Below are positions 1-12,332 of a stretch of DNA of 64,000 bases, one piece after another. Source of the stretch: Morchella semilibera. Lineage: Eukaryota; Ascomycota; Pezizomycetes; Pezizales; Morchellaceae. Positions within the stretch are counted from its first letter, which is position 1, and each line of letters opens with the position of its first letter. The notes beneath the pieces are model-generated. The model was not told the DNA's origin and ran no database searches. It was given only the letters and a program-made list of their open reading frames with translations. The translations under genes and the position numbers were made by a program. Location of the stretch: contig WBVU01000004.1 in assembly GCA_009192285.1 (NCBI GenBank), positions 806,001 to 870,000 on the forward strand, written 5' to 3'.

Positions 1-2
1 CC

Positions 3-203
3 TTGTTAGATAGTTTTCTCCCTTTATATTATCCAAAGGTTAAAGATATAGATGTTTGGGGAGGGCACAACCCTATCACTTCCGTTGGCAAGACCCATAG
101 ATTGGGTGAAAGCCTTCCACTCTTCCCGTTTAGAAATCACTTGGCTTGGATGGATATGCTTGAGAGATACTTGAGTTATGGTGATTCAGTAGTAGTAGTG
201 TAG
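3..203 (+). CDS. 3' end of an unrecognised protein-coding gene
   Basis: An open frame enters from the left edge and ends at a TAG after 66 codons. The peptide looks protein-like (LPLYYPKV, DIDVWGGHNP, FRNHLAWMDMLERYLS) and ends in a Val run. I do not recognise the family. The frame is already open at the window edge, so this is read as a C-terminal fragment rather than a small gene; no start codon is claimed. It could be the last exon of a larger gene to the left. No membrane segment or catalytic motif is evident in the visible part. Confidence 0.4.
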   Translation: MLDSFLPLYYPKVKDIDVWGGHNPITSVGKTHRLGESLPLFPFRNHLAWMDMLERYLSYGDSVVVV

Positions 204-2697
204 TGTTGGTGTCCTCGTGTTGGTGAGGGTTGGAGTGGTCAACTACCCGCAGTGCGGCTGTCTCAAGAGGGTTTAGGTTTCTCCCGGAATTATACCCTAT
301 TAACTAACCCTCGGGGTTAGCCTCCTGGTGTCTCATCTAAACCTTATTCAGTAACCCCTGATCCTACTCATAGGCAATCACTCGCCATAAGCGGTCGCTT
401 GATGGGAAAACGAGACGGGTACATACGTACGTCACTTTGTGTCCGATCCAAGGGCATAAAGCAACTTATAATTAGTACCTGAACCCCACAATCTATTCAA
501 TCTTAATCCAACAATCCCGGGGGTCACATGAAAACCGGGTGCAATAGGAGCACATTGTTTGCTTCTGAACGATTGGGGGCGAAGAAGCATCATCTCGGAA
601 CGGATGAGCCTGCGCCTCCGCCCCGAGAGATGAAGGGGATGACATGTGCTGGTGAGAACAAAGGGGTCCTGCTTCGTTGCAGAGGACAGTATGAAAGATG
701 TTTCCCTAATGGTAGGTACATGTATGTATTGTATTTAGACGGTATGGCAATCCAACCAATAGGCTAACGTGGGGTAAAATAATAGCTGCTGGATGTTCTA
801 AACGTGTAGTTGCAGGGTCTACCAGCAACATACCCGCATTTCGCACCTGGCAGCTTAGAAAGGCCTCACTCAGTTTTTACTGCCCAAACAGTTGGATACA
901 GTCATCGTTCCTTGTCGTCTCCCCTCACGGATATTCGCATGGCCCCCCCCCCCGTATGTAACTATCGAGCTCATTTAAGGATGAGGGGCAGGCAAACAAG
1001 CTCTGGAGCTCTGGAGCTCAGGAGCTCAAGCTCCGCCCCAAGGCAATTAATGTACCACTGCATGCATATCCAACCCGGAGATAATTTTCTGGGGCATTTT
1101 TTAGACAAACGGGACCCCCTAAGAGGACTTCCGGGTTATCGTTGGAGAGTGAGATTCTCAATAAGCCCGTGTGAGGCAGCAGCAGCGGGTGGACGAGACG
1201 CTCCAAGTTGCCAAGGCTAGGGTAAGGTATCACAGGGCTAGAAGGTTAACGAGCAGACCAGCGCAAACAGGATCAAAACTCGACGACGCGTAACTAATAA
1301 AGTTTTTCGGAACGCGGCTTCGAGAGCAAATGTCTTTTGAGGAGAGTGCTAGCCTCTCTTTAGACTTCAATAAAGTGCCTGGTGGGGGTTTCTCGGTAGA
1401 TCACTCAAGGGTGAATGGAAGTCGAATTACACAGCGGTCAGAAGGGGGGGGGGGGGGGTTCAGATATTTACTACCGCACCTACAGATCTAGAGGAAAGAG
1501 GGTGGATGGAAGGATGAGTCGAGTCGGAGGTAACAAACAGTCCCGAGACAGCCGGGTGGCCGAACCAGCAATCGCTGGCGAGAAACCTGGATGGCACCGG
1601 GTCTTCTCGGAGGACCGGAGGAAATTTGCTCCACTGCGGTTACAGAGAAAAAAATGTCCACGGGACCGACCCCCGTTCGGATCTGCCCTTGAGGGCTTAT
1701 CAGATTTTTTTTTAAAAAAAAAACACACACTACTATTCCTCTTTGGATTGGTTACTGCGATCCAGAAGCATGAAGACGAAGGAGGAATTTATTACTGATT
1801 AGTCTACAATATTTGAGGAGCCTTGCTAGGGAGGATCAAAGAGTTACATACATGATCATCACCCTCCGGAATATTCTCTTGAGACGTGGGGAGTTAACAA
1901 TATTTGGGCTTACAATGTTATATTTACAGTATGCAGACCCAGCCCGGCCCGGGAACCTCTCGCACGTTACGAGTATAATGAAGTGAGAGATCAGAGAGAA
2001 TTAAATGAGATCTTCACACTTTTTCAGAAGTTGTAGCTGGGCACTGGGTGAAAGTTTACCAGGCAATGAATCATAATACTGCCAGACATACAGACAGCCT
2101 CACTCAGGGCAGTCGTCATTGACATTTTCCACCCGCCTTTCTCCCCGGGCCCCGCCAACCTTACACAATTTTTTTTTTTTCCCCCTCTAGGCCGCGATTT
2201 GTGTTTCTTTTTGCGATCCCTATATTTTCTCCTCTACAGCCACAGCCTCTCCCCCCCCACATCCTAGTCTACTTGGTCGGATAGATACTTCTTCTCCTTC
2301 TGTTCCGTCCCATCCCTCCTGCCCTCATCATCCCACATCAACCTCATAATTTTTTTTCCCCCCCGCAAATTTTTTTTTTTCGCGGTGGTCATTCGATTTT
2401 CCCCAAAACAATTCACCACAACCTCATTCACACTCACACTCATACTCACTCACTCTACAACATCAGACGGCATTATTGTGTCGTCTTCAAATGAGCACTA
2501 AAACCCTTGTGGATATTCACGTAAGTTGCCAATTGACAATATCTACTCTCACTATTCAATTTATTCTGCCTTGTCTCTGATATCATTTCTGCCACTGCCC
2601 GTATTTTTCCGCGAGAATTTTTTTTTTTGTGGTTGCTTTGTCTTGAGATGCATGCTGACATGTACACCCCATGTCCATCTAGATACCAGATCTCTGA
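204..2697. other. Intergenic region, no gene seen
   Basis: Contains the 3' flank of the left-edge gene and the 5' flank of the PPR gene. It holds homopolymer tracts (a run of 14 G near 1446, T runs near 2170 and 2380) and pyrimidine-rich DNA from about 2130 to 2620, typical of a fungal promoter and 5' UTR. Open frames at 810-1220 and 1415-1798 have low-complexity or Arg/Gly-rich translations without recognisable motifs and are not called. Confidence 0.5.
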
Positions 2698-5600
2698 ATG
2701 GTCTTCAAACCGTTTACCACGCTAGCTCGTCAGAGCATCTCAAAGCACCTCGTCAACGGGTACGCCCAATCCGTTGTTGCCGCCACCCAATCCTCATATG
2801 CCTCATCCACTGTCCAGTTCTCGAGACTCAGTGGTGGCCATTCAAATGCGCCGACACGTCTCAATGCTACCGCTTTCCGCACAGGCGATGTCCTGAATGC
2901 CTTCCACGAGGACAAGGACAAGGACAGTAAAAAGTACTTGTTCTCGAAAAAGATCCTATGGTCGAAGGCTCAGCACCAGCAGAAGCAGTTACTAGAGATT
3001 GATGCGGACCCCGTCAAGTCGCGGTCTGGGTCATTAGTGACGGCAGATGCGGTACCACCGCTATTGGAGGTGCCCGAGGAGGGTGCGGTTGCCGAGGAAG
3101 TCTTCGAAGAGGATGGCATAGTTGCAGTGGCGCAAGTCCAGGAGGCTCAAGAAGTGCAACCGGAGAAGGTGGCAGAACTGGCGGCGCCAGTAATAGAGGA
3201 GGAGGCATATGTGCCGCCTGCTTCTCCGGCGGTGTCCCCGGAAACTACATTGTATAATCAGCAGCTACAGAGCCTCTTGTCGCAGGGGAAATGCCATGAG
3301 CTCACTGCGCTCTTCCAGCACATGATTAAGGAGGGTGTTAAACCCAGCACAGCAACCTACAATCTCCTCCTTGCTGCCGTCGTAGAGACAAGCACTACCG
3401 GCGTCACGCAGGTTATCAATGTTTACAAAGACATGCTCGCGCGGGGAATACTCCCGAGTACTGTTACATACTCTATCCTTATTGACTTCCTCGCCGCAAA
3501 TGCTAGGGCATCACTTCGTTTCACCAAAGGGGTTATGGCCGACCAAGTCCGGTTTGGCTTCGTCGTTCCTTCCCGTGTGGCAGAGCTGAAGGAGGTGCAG
3601 AGTCAGGCGCCGATGGACCTGGCCCTGGATATCTTCTACGCAAGCACTGAGGTCCGCAAGGAACGAGTGTTCCCAGAACCCACGTATGCTGTGCTTGCTG
3701 ATGCGTGCGCAGAGTATGGTCGTGCAGAAGACATGTTGAAGGTATACACCCACATGGAGCAGCGCAATGTTTCCCCCGGCGCCAATATCATGCTCTCGCT
3801 CATCAAGGGCTTCGGCAAGACGGGCAACATGGGTGCTGCTGTCGAGACATACAACCAGTACCGGACATCCGAGCTCGCGCAGCGGCCCGGTGCGGTTGAT
3901 GAGAGGTTTCGTGTTTACAAGGCTCTAATTGTAGCTTACATGAATGCCGACGACGCTGCTGGTGCGCTTTCATTCCTTGAGAAGATCATGGATGCCAGCA
4001 CGGATCAGGTACGTTCCGAGAAACTAGCCGATGCAGTTACTCAGGGTTTCTTGGAGCAGAAAAACGTTGATGCTGCTCGGGAATGGATTCTCTCACGTGA
4101 AACGAGGGCATCTGATTTCATGAGTCTCTCCAAAACTCTCATCGCTGTTTCTGACCTGGGCGACATTGATCTTGCCAGTAAACTGTATTTAGAGTTCAAT
4201 ACCCATGTCAGAGGTCTTGGCGTCAGCCACCCCGCCACAGCCACTACTCAGATGGCGTTCCTTGCTCTGTGCGCGAAGGAAGGTAGAGTTGAGACCGCAC
4301 GGGGCGTCTGGGGTGACCTAACCGACCGAACCCTCTCTAGTGGACCTGACGTAGAGGCTGCTACACTTTACACGATCATGCTATTCGAAAACGGACTTAC
4401 CAATGAAGCGATAGTCGTACTTAAGCAATTCATCGATCTCTATCTGGAACGACCCTTCGGTGCACCACTAATGACTAGAAGGGATTATTTGCAGCAGACT
4501 TGTGAGCATTTGGTTTCAGCTATCTCCCTGACAGGATTCCTAACACCAAGCGTTGCTCTTGATTTGTGTGGGTTCAGCATGGTGCATTGCGGGCAGTTAG
4601 GACTGGAGGCATCTAGAACCGTTTTGAAGTTGTTCGGTGCTGAGAGGATATTGGGGCTGACTATGCCGCAATTGGACCTATTGCTGAGGGCTCAATCGGG
4701 TGTACTGGTGGAGGTAAAAGCAAAGGGGTTCGAACAGCTGCCTGAGGATGTCAAGAGATTTGAGCAGATGCTTTCAGTCGCTATGAAGGCCAATATCCCT
4801 CTTAATCCCGCCTTGAAGAGCTCTATTGATCAGGCGATGATGGCACTTGGTGATCCTACCGAGAAGTGGAATGCATTTGTCCAGGCTCAAACCGTTTGGG
4901 AATCTCTCCCACACTCACCTATCCAGACCTCGGAGATGAGCGGTTCCCCTACACTTGTTGCCAGCGAGGGTGAATCTATTCCGGAGGACAACTTTGATCC
5001 ATACTGGGCCAAAACCGATGTCAAAGTATCGCAGGCTATCGACAATGCTCTCGAAAGTGCAAGGACCACCAGACCCAGGCTATCAGACGCCAAGCGCATG
5101 TACCAACAGACGCGCCGTGCAGGAAGACTTGTTCGCATGACGACCCTCGCAAGGATGGTTGCCGCTGCTGCCAGCTCTAACCAGCCAGACTTTATGTATG
5201 AGATCTATCGAAATGCTAAGAATGACACCCCACTGCTCATGGAATACCGCTCCGTCCGATATGTCTGGTGTGTTCTCCTTGATGCCATGGTCGCCGGCCA
5301 TCTCACTCTTGGGAATCGTCAACAAGCCACTGTATACCACGAAGAGATGTTGAAGATGGGCGCCTCACCCTCTGCGAACACCTACGGGTTGTACATTGTC
5401 TCTCTCAAGGGCTCCGACCAGACTTACGATGAGGCCTCTGAGGCACTCAAGATCTTTGAGCGCGCCAAATCCGAAAACGTGGTACCTAGCTCTTTCCTAT
5501 ACAACGTTCTCATAGGAAAACTCGCAAAGGCTCGCCGCGTCGATGACTGTCTCTTCTACTTCGCTGAGATGCGCGCCCTCGGTATCAAGCCCACCAGCGT

Positions 5601-6411
5601 CACTTATGGAACCATGATCAATGCCTTAACCCGTGTCGGCGACGAACACTTCGCTGAGGAGCTCTTCCAAGAGATGGAGGCAATGCCTAACTACAAGCCC
5701 CGCCCTGCCCCCTACAATTCCCTTATCCAGTTCTTCGTCAACACCAAGCGCGACCGCAGCAGGGCAATGGCCTACTTCAATCGTATGATGTCGCTCGGCA
5801 TTGAACCAACTGGCCACACCTACAAGCTTCTTATTGAGGCCTACGCCACACTTGACCCGCCAGACATGCTTGCCGCCGAGGGTATCCTCGAGATGATCCG
5901 CGCTAATGGACAGACTGTTGAGACCTCACACCACGCTGCGCTTATCCACGCTAAGGGTTGCATCCTCCATGACCTGGACTCCGCGATTGCTCACTTTACC
6001 GCCATTACTGAAAACGGCAGTGTAACACCCGATAACACGATCTACCAGGCACTTCTTGAATCACTAGTTGCCAATCACCGTGTTAAGGACACCCCTGCCT
6101 GGATTGCGGACATGAAGCGTAGGGGAATTAGAATGACACCCTACATTGCCAACACTTTGATCCACGGATGGGCAACGGAGAAAGATATTGTGAGGGCAAA
6201 GGCGGTGTATGACTCGCTGAGCAACAATGAGAACGACAGACTCAAGAGGGAGCCAAGTACCTACGAGGCAATGACAAGGGCATACTTGGCGGTCGAGGAT
6301 AGAGAGGGTGCGATGAAGGTTGTTGAGGAGATGGGTGGAAGGGGATATCCGCATGCAGTTACCGTGAAGGTTGCTGAGCTAGTTAGAGGGAGGGAGGTTG
6401 CGGCGGTTTAG
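2698..6411 (+). CDS. Mitochondrial pentatricopeptide repeat (PPR) protein
   Basis: Single-exon gene for 1237 aa. The first ~50 residues are basic and hydroxylated with almost no acidic residues (MVFKPFTTLARQSISKHLVN), as in a mitochondrial targeting peptide. An acidic low-complexity stretch follows (about 105-185), then helical 35-residue repeats. Clear PPR units start near residue 195 (FQHMIKEGVKPSTATYNLLL) and 230 (YKDMLARGILPSTVTYSILI); another array lies at about 880-1080 (FAEMRALGIKPTSVTYGTMI, FNRMMSLGIEPTGHTYKLLI), and more near the C-terminus. PPR proteins bind organellar RNA and control its stability, processing or translation; fungal relatives such as Neurospora CYA5 act on respiratory-chain transcripts. 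I cannot assign the exact target. The start is the first ATG of the long frame and gives the targeting peptide directly. Confidence 0.9.
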   Translation: MVFKPFTTLARQSISKHLVNGYAQSVVAATQSSYASSTVQFSRLSGGHSNAPTRLNATAFRTGDVLNAFHEDKDKDSKKYLFSKKILWSKAQHQQKQLLEIDADPVKSRSGSLVTADAVPPLLEVPEEGAVAEEVFEEDGIVAVAQVQEAQEVQPEKVAELAAPVIEEEAYVPPASPAVSPETTLYNQQLQSLLSQGKCHELTALFQHMIKEGVKPSTATYNLLLAAVVETSTTGVTQVINVYKDMLARGILPSTVTYSILIDFLAANARASLRFTKGVMADQVRFGFVVPSRVAELKEVQSQAPMDLALDIFYASTEVRKERVFPEPTYAVLADACAEYGRAEDMLKVYTHMEQRNVSPGANIMLSLIKGFGKTGNMGAAVETYNQYRTSELAQRPGAVDERFRVYKALIVAYMNADDAAGALSFLEKIMDASTDQVRSEKLADAVTQGFLEQKNVDAAREWILSRETRASDFMSLSKTLIAVSDLGDIDLASKLYLEFNTHVRGLGVSHPATATTQMAFLALCAKEGRVETARGVWGDLTDRTLSSGPDVEAATLYTIMLFENGLTNEAIVVLKQFIDLYLERPFGAPLMTRRDYLQQTCEHLVSAISLTGFLTPSVALDLCGFSMVHCGQLGLEASRTVLKLFGAERILGLTMPQLDLLLRAQSGVLVEVKAKGFEQLPEDVKRFEQMLSVAMKANIPLNPALKSSIDQAMMALGDPTEKWNAFVQAQTVWESLPHSPIQTSEMSGSPTLVASEGESIPEDNFDPYWAKTDVKVSQAIDNALESARTTRPRLSDAKRMYQQTRRAGRLVRMTTLARMVAAAASSNQPDFMYEIYRNAKNDTPLLMEYRSVRYVWCVLLDAMVAGHLTLGNRQQATVYHEEMLKMGASPSANTYGLYIVSLKGSDQTYDEASEALKIFERAKSENVVPSSFLYNVLIGKLAKARRVDDCLFYFAEMRALGIKPTSVTYGTMINALTRVGDEHFAEELFQEMEAMPNYKPRPAPYNSLIQFFVNTKRDRSRAMAYFNRMMSLGIEPTGHTYKLLIEAYATLDPPDMLAAEGILEMIRANGQTVETSHHAALIHAKGCILHDLDSAIAHFTAITENGSVTPDNTIYQALLESLVANHRVKDTPAWIADMKRRGIRMTPYIANTLIHGWATEKDIVRAKAVYDSLSNNENDRLKREPSTYEAMTRAYLAVEDREGAMKVVEEMGGRGYPHAVTVKVAELVRGREVAAV

Positions 6412-7162
6412 ATTGTTGTCTAATTCCTTTTCTTTTGGTCTAATTTCTCTATCTAGCTGGCTGGGTGCTTGATATAGAATCGGGTGCGGGGTTTTCCTAT
6501 CATTTCCTATTACAAAAAAGCTGGGGAAATATCCAACCGGAACTGTTTGGTTAGCTGGGGTTTGCGATTTTTCTGGGGGTCTTTTTTTTCTTCCTTTCCA
6601 GTATATAACTTCTTTTTTTGCTACTTTATACCCCCATTTTTATTTATATTACTATACTTTTCTTTTCGGCGGTGTTTTTGAGGTTCGTGGTTGGTATCTC
6701 TGGGATTTCATTTTTTTCATTTTTTTTTTTTCACTTGGGTTCTCATTTCCTGCTTCACTTCACTGTATATTTTATACCCACATCATTCGGGTTCGGGTTG
6801 GGTAGCAGGCAGGCGTTTTTCTTGATTTTTGTCATCTGGGCTTAAAGGAATCTCCACTCTTGCGATAATGTCGCATATCATATTACTTTCTATAATTAGT
6901 TAGTATGCTGTACAGGCTCTTAAGATATATTGAGCAAATTTTCTATTGGTTTGGTTTTTCTTTTGTATTCGCTCTATTCCTTAGGTTTGCTGTAATATAT
7001 ATCTAAAGCTACCGTGTAGAAGAAACAAAGACAAACAACTCCATTCAAACTCTAGTATCATAGATCTTTAAGTAAGGGGAATTCCTCTAGGTATAATACA
7101 ATACAGTAATGAACTGTGCCTCGACTTGCTGAGGGTAGTCTAACTTCCCAAGTAGGAATATA
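6412..7162. other. Convergent 3' flanks, no gene seen
   Basis: Lies between the PPR stop and the stop of the opposite-strand pyridoxamine-phosphate oxidase. Very T-rich at 6560-6760, as expected for 3' UTR and termination DNA. No coding frame with recognisable content. Confidence 0.5.
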
Positions 7163-8137
7163 CTAAGGCGAAAGACGCTCAATATTCCAGTTTGTGTCTG
7201 TGGGCGACTCCCGGTATACGCGAAGCGGTCATGTAAGCGACTTGGACGACTATGGCTGTTGTTAGTACGAAAATTTTTGCAAGCGAATTGCGGGGTTAGG
7301 TGGGGTAGTCTAGTTTGGAGTGATACCCTTGCTGCCGAAGGTTAGCAAAAGTATGTAGCACAAATGTTCGAGGGGAAAGGTGGGTTACCCAGAATTCGAT
7401 ATACATTGGGATTATCCTCATCCCGCCCCAGAAGGGCGGCACTGGGATCTCCTCCTGACCCTCGAATCTTTGTTCGACGTCCTTGACCCGCTGCTCTAGA
7501 AGCTCTCTACCAGGGAGGACAGAGGACTGCTGGCTTGCCCACGCGCCGATCCTGGAGCCACGAATGCTGGAGTTGTACCGTTAATGTTTCAGTGCGGTTT
7601 AACTTTTGTTTGTTAGTGTAGTACGTACCGGGTATCATAGTAGACCTGACTTTCTGTGTCCGTCAATCTCTCGGTGACTCCCTCAACTCTGACCTGCCTC
7701 TCTTGCTCCTTCCACCAGAATGTCAACGATGCGTATGGATTGCTAACAATGTCTTTTGACTTTTTGGAGGTGCCCCAGTTGGAGTAAATGACAAACCCTC
7801 GAGGGTCTAGCTCCTTAAGATAGACTGTCCGCGCTGAAATGCGGCCAGATGGAAGACTTGCCGTGGAGAGAGTCGTGCCCTCGGGCTGAGAAATGGGGTG
7901 ATTTTGTGCTTCCTTGAACCAGGTATGAAACTGCTGGAATGGATCTATTTGGAAGGCATATTAGCAGTGTAACTTCTGAGGCGAGGGCAAGGAGTAACCT
8001 TCGTTGAGGCTAGCACGATCAAGACTCCCTCGAAGGTATTGGTCATCTTTCGGCGCAACTGATTGTGCTGGTTAGAATGTAAAGTGTCAAAAAGTGGGAT
8101 GATCGGACGGACAGATAAGTTTTTCTTTAGAGGCCAT
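7163..8137 (-). CDS. PDX3: Pyridoxamine 5'-phosphate oxidase, C-terminal frame broken
   Basis: FMN-dependent oxidase converting pyridoxine/pyridoxamine 5'-phosphate to pyridoxal 5'-phosphate. Exons (minus strand): 8137-8113, 8067-7999, 7944-7629, 7566-7389, micro-exon 7331-7327 and 7249-7163. Family motifs occur in order: [105 protein letters not shown] and a terminal NWNIERLSP. The last two conserved blocks meet only if a 5-nt exon (CAAGG) is used. After RLHDRFAYT the frame for NWNIERLSP is one base off: exons total 680 nt instead of 681. Without correction the frame runs to a stop at 7087 with an unrelated tail. This is either a sequence error or a real lesion at the C-terminus. Start: ATG giving MASKEKLI; the first intron (45 nt) is the least certain. 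Confidence 0.85.
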
Positions 8138-11100
8138 GATTGATCTTCTAAATAGCGCCGGTATTGCAGAACGCATAAAGTACAGAAAGGTAGGAATGCA
8201 AATTGCAAAGGCAAGCGTTATGAAAGGATGAACATGCATTTTGCGGATCTCGCGTGTTGTGTGTAGGGGACTGAAAGAATGTTGCGCCTGAGTCTCGCTC
8301 GGTATGTTCCGAGTTCCGATGAAGACGTCATGTCATCCCGTTGATCTGGTGTAACATCAGTGGGTACCTACTCCTCCTCACGAGTTGAAGGACATCCCAA
8401 GATATTGGCACACTCAATATTCGCTTGTTTCCTGTACAACCAAGGCGACCTAAACAAAGCTGCAAAAACCTGCTGGAATCTAACTCTTAGCTCACACTTC
8501 TATCATCACGCATCCCTCATCACTACTCGTCACTCGTCATACTCTGGTTCACGCAACGGGGTCAGCAGTACCCAGAGGATGGCGATCATGTTTACCTCCC
8601 GATAAACCCTTCATTGGAGGAGGCCGCCAATCCTGAGCAACCTCTAGGCTAGGTAGTTGGATGGAACTGGACCTAGAGATCTCTAGAGTCCCTAATGAGT
8701 GATTATTGTAGATTAGGAACACAGTCTGTGGTACTGGGCGGTAGGTAAGTTCAAAGATTGAATTCCTACACCTGCTTATTTAACTGGCTGGTCACAGAAG
8801 GTTTGGCTGTGTAAATACATGTACGGTGATTCGCCCAACTTGACCCATGGATAATAAATATGATTGTCACCACTAGGCTTCTTTAAAGTAGGTATTTAAT
8901 ATCCTATTGGACTCCAAGACTTTCAATAGTGGCAAAAGTTGACGCTGTATATAGGTGCCCTAATTAGTCCAGGTCAATATAAGGAAATATATATCCGCTG
9001 ATACTAATCTGGTGGTACATTCTGTGTCCAGCCACGGCTAGTTCTGATTTCAAGTAAGCTTAAAAGGTCCTGGTTGTTTATACCGATATTAGTAGATCTA
9101 TTATCTTTTGATAATTTACAGCTATTCATGTCATTATTCTTCCACGCTATAACGATTGTGTTAGCCAAAACTGTCCCCCTAATAACTTTTATCCTGAACA
9201 CTATTTTTCAAAAGTCTTTTGATCTGCCACCACTGATCAAGATACAGTTCCGTCGGGAAAGTGTAGGCGTCAATACCGCTCGCGCCTGTGACCGGAGAAG
9301 ATTGATGGAGAACTCTCTTGCTTCAACACTCTAAGGTCTGGCACTCTGTCAAGGTCTGAGACTATGTACCTCAGATGGAGTCGCTCTTCGGGAAGCTCGA
9401 CAAGGGAGTTCCACCCATAATTCCTGATTTCGCAACCCGAACCCCGAGCCACGGGAGGCAAGGGGGTGCCCAATATAGGTAATGGTTGTTTGGGCTAGGT
9501 ATTTGGGTCGCACTGCGGACCCGGGGCGTACGCAGTGGGCTTTGACCACTTAGAATATCAACTAGTGGAATCCTTTCGTGGTGGCGAAGATTTACTGGAC
9601 CGGGTTAACGACCATAGGCATGAAACTTTTTTGAGTGAATCTGTGATAATATAGGCACCATGGAAACTGCCACAATCTTCTGCTTTCCTTAATTGTAGTG
9701 ACTATAGGCGCCTAGCTGGTAGAATAGTCCAGCCAACGCGGAGGTGAAAAAGACAAACACCCGTAGGCTATCTTCCAACGGAGAACACCCCCTTCCAGGA
9801 CAACTGTTGAAGCTTGAGGGCTTGGCATTACGATAAGAACCAGCAACATTCTAAAAAGACTTGATGGTGGAGTGTGTACTGACGAAGCCCCACGAAACGT
9901 ATGCTTCTTTAATGTGAAGAGAAACAGATCTCTCGGTAGACCAGAATGCCTCTTGGTCCAATTTTTATCACCCCCCTATAGCTGTCCGTTAATTGATATT
10001 GATCCGCTCATGTCCCTAGGCCTACAGTGTCCAACTATTAAGAGATATGTAGATGATACCTTTCATTAGCGCTTAATGTGGCTTTTTCCGGGATGAGCAA
10101 CGTGCATCGTCAAATCTCGAAATAAGGCCCTGAGCTTAGCTTGAAGATACAGGCAGGATGAGATACCGTAGGATGGGTCTTCGAAAGCACGAGCTCGTTT
10201 TGTGTGGTAAGCGGTGACAGGACACAGAGAACATTGTCGCACTGAGCCGGGCCTGGCTGCTTTGAAAACCCACTAACTTCTATGTGCCTGTATTTTGGGA
10301 TTGAACCCGGGCTGTCCTCTAAGAATATGTTAAAAATTATAGGCGCTCTTTAATTTAAGGGGGCGTGAAATTGATATGCCTAGTTGATCTAGCAATCGCC
10401 GCAATTTCTATTATTGTCTCTCTTTTTACTTTGTCACCTAGCGCGGTGCAACTTCTATTATGTAGAGGAGCTAAGTGTATGTATCTACCCAGTAGACTTG
10501 GGACAATTACTACATGTATGTATCACTGCTGATTTACTATTTTTTTTGTTCATATCTTCATTCATAAACAGTCCTTCTGCATCTCTCTTTTGTTAATGGC
10601 AATACAACGAACCCTATTTCAGAGACCTCTAAATAGAAACACGCAGCGTCCGGCGCTGTCTCCCAGCAGTATTCCAGTCACAGTAGTTGTGTAAGTAACG
10701 GGTCGATTTGGGGGCGTATTTTTTTTTTACTATAGTGCCTATATGATACACTGCCTAGGCTCATTCACTCCGAAATTAATCCCTCGGGGTTCAAACTACA
10801 TGTAGCTCATTCCCCAGTGCGTTCTAAAAGAATTGAGAACCCCAATGGGAATAGTCTTAACGCCAGTGTGCCAAGAGTGTGAGACACACATTTTGCGCCT
10901 GCCAACATAGAAAAAAGGGTTCTCTAAATGTTGGGTCGCGTTAAGGTTTGGGTTCTGTGAGATATCAGGACGACTAGGCTCTCAAGTGTTGATCCCATAG
11001 ACTGCGAATTTCGGTATGCTGCAGAAACCCATGAACTCACGTACCTACACCAGCATCTCCATTGAATTTCCAATAACAAAGTACCCTATCAACCGTAATT

Positions 11101-12332
11101 GAAATTCGGATGAAACCCCTTCTCCCTTTGAGTAAATGGTTGCCCTACTTAGTGGATAGCAATTAATTTACATGTATAAGTGTAAAAAGTAAGAAATCTG
11201 CCTGAAAGGGTGTGCACAGACCAAGCTATGAACCTAAGAGTTTCGTCCGTTCAAGGATACATGTAGAAGAGCACATACATTCCACCTGTTTCACACCAGG
11301 GTAATCTAAATGCTGCGTACAGAAGGCAAGGCCCGATTCCATACTAACTTTCTCCTGTGATTGTTTTTTCTAACTGATTGTAGTAGATCTGACCGCCGGC
11401 TTCTCGACCACCCTCAATAACTTTTGCACTTACATCCTGGGGGTTTACGTACCGGTACGTGCTGGGAGACTTTGTGGGGAGAAAAGTGCAAGCAGGGAAG
11501 AGGATGGACACCTCTCGTCTCCGAAGTCTCGGGCCTAAGTTAGCGCCCCACCGCCGAGAAACGCCCATCTATAAGCACAGGCCGCCTAAAAAAAAACAGC
11601 AGCGGTTGTACCCGCAGCTTTTTTCTTTTCTTTCAAGGAGTCTCTTATCCCACACTGAACGCCGCTAAAATCAGAGTGTATACCTAAGATTGCCAGTCCT
11701 CTTAGATCGAAAAATCCCGGGTTCAAATTGGTTGCTTTGCTCGAGACTTAATGATACTCGCTGAGGTATAATGTCAATGATACTTTAAGGCAAATTAAGT
11801 ATCAGTGGACTGCATTATTATTATTTGTTTATTTTAATTTTTTTGGGGGGGGAGGGAGAGGATGGGGGGAGTATACTAATCGACTCTAAAAGAGTCTAGC
11901 AATAAGATATTGAGGACCATAATTTTGTGTGGATTGGATAGGAGATTTTCATCACCCCACACCTGTAATTGGTGGGGATTATCTGTGGCTCAATCGGCAA
12001 CTTGGTCGGTAGCCTAGTCGGGTGCTTTCCGTATTGGGTTTTATTTATATGTATACATGTATCTAATGCCAATTTTTGAGTGGCTGAAGGCCTGTAGAGT
12101 AGTTTATTTATCACAATCGCTGCCCATGCTGGCTTGGGTCGAGAAGTATTATAGATACGATACACAAAGTGTACTGGCTGAGACGACGACGCTCTTTCTT
12201 GCTTACATTCTCCCCGACCCAAGTGAGCCCACAAGTCTCGCGTGGTTATACATACAACCCCCGCTATTGCACACATAAAACAGTCCTGAATTCATTGATT
12301 TCTCTAGCTCTGCCAGCGACAAGTACGGGGAA
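8138..12332. other. 4.2-kb gene-poor intergenic region
   Basis: No convincing gene. Short open frames (for example 9349-9549 and 11459-11668) have no recognisable motif. B-box-like GGTTCAA motifs occur near 10302-10316 (minus) and 11717-11728 (plus) but without a matching A box. TACATGTA palindromes occur near 10511, 10797, 11171 and 12054. The region looks like decayed repeat DNA of unknown family. Confidence 0.5.

Noticed and set aside
9872-10069. Frame ending YVDDTFH, recalling a reverse-transcriptase YxDD motif
   Set aside because: An isolated four-residue match with no other polymerase motif around it; not enough to call an element.
10296-10330. B-box-like CCCGGGTTCAATCCC on the minus strand, candidate tRNA
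   Set aside because: No A box at the right distance and no cloverleaf pairing; at most a relic.
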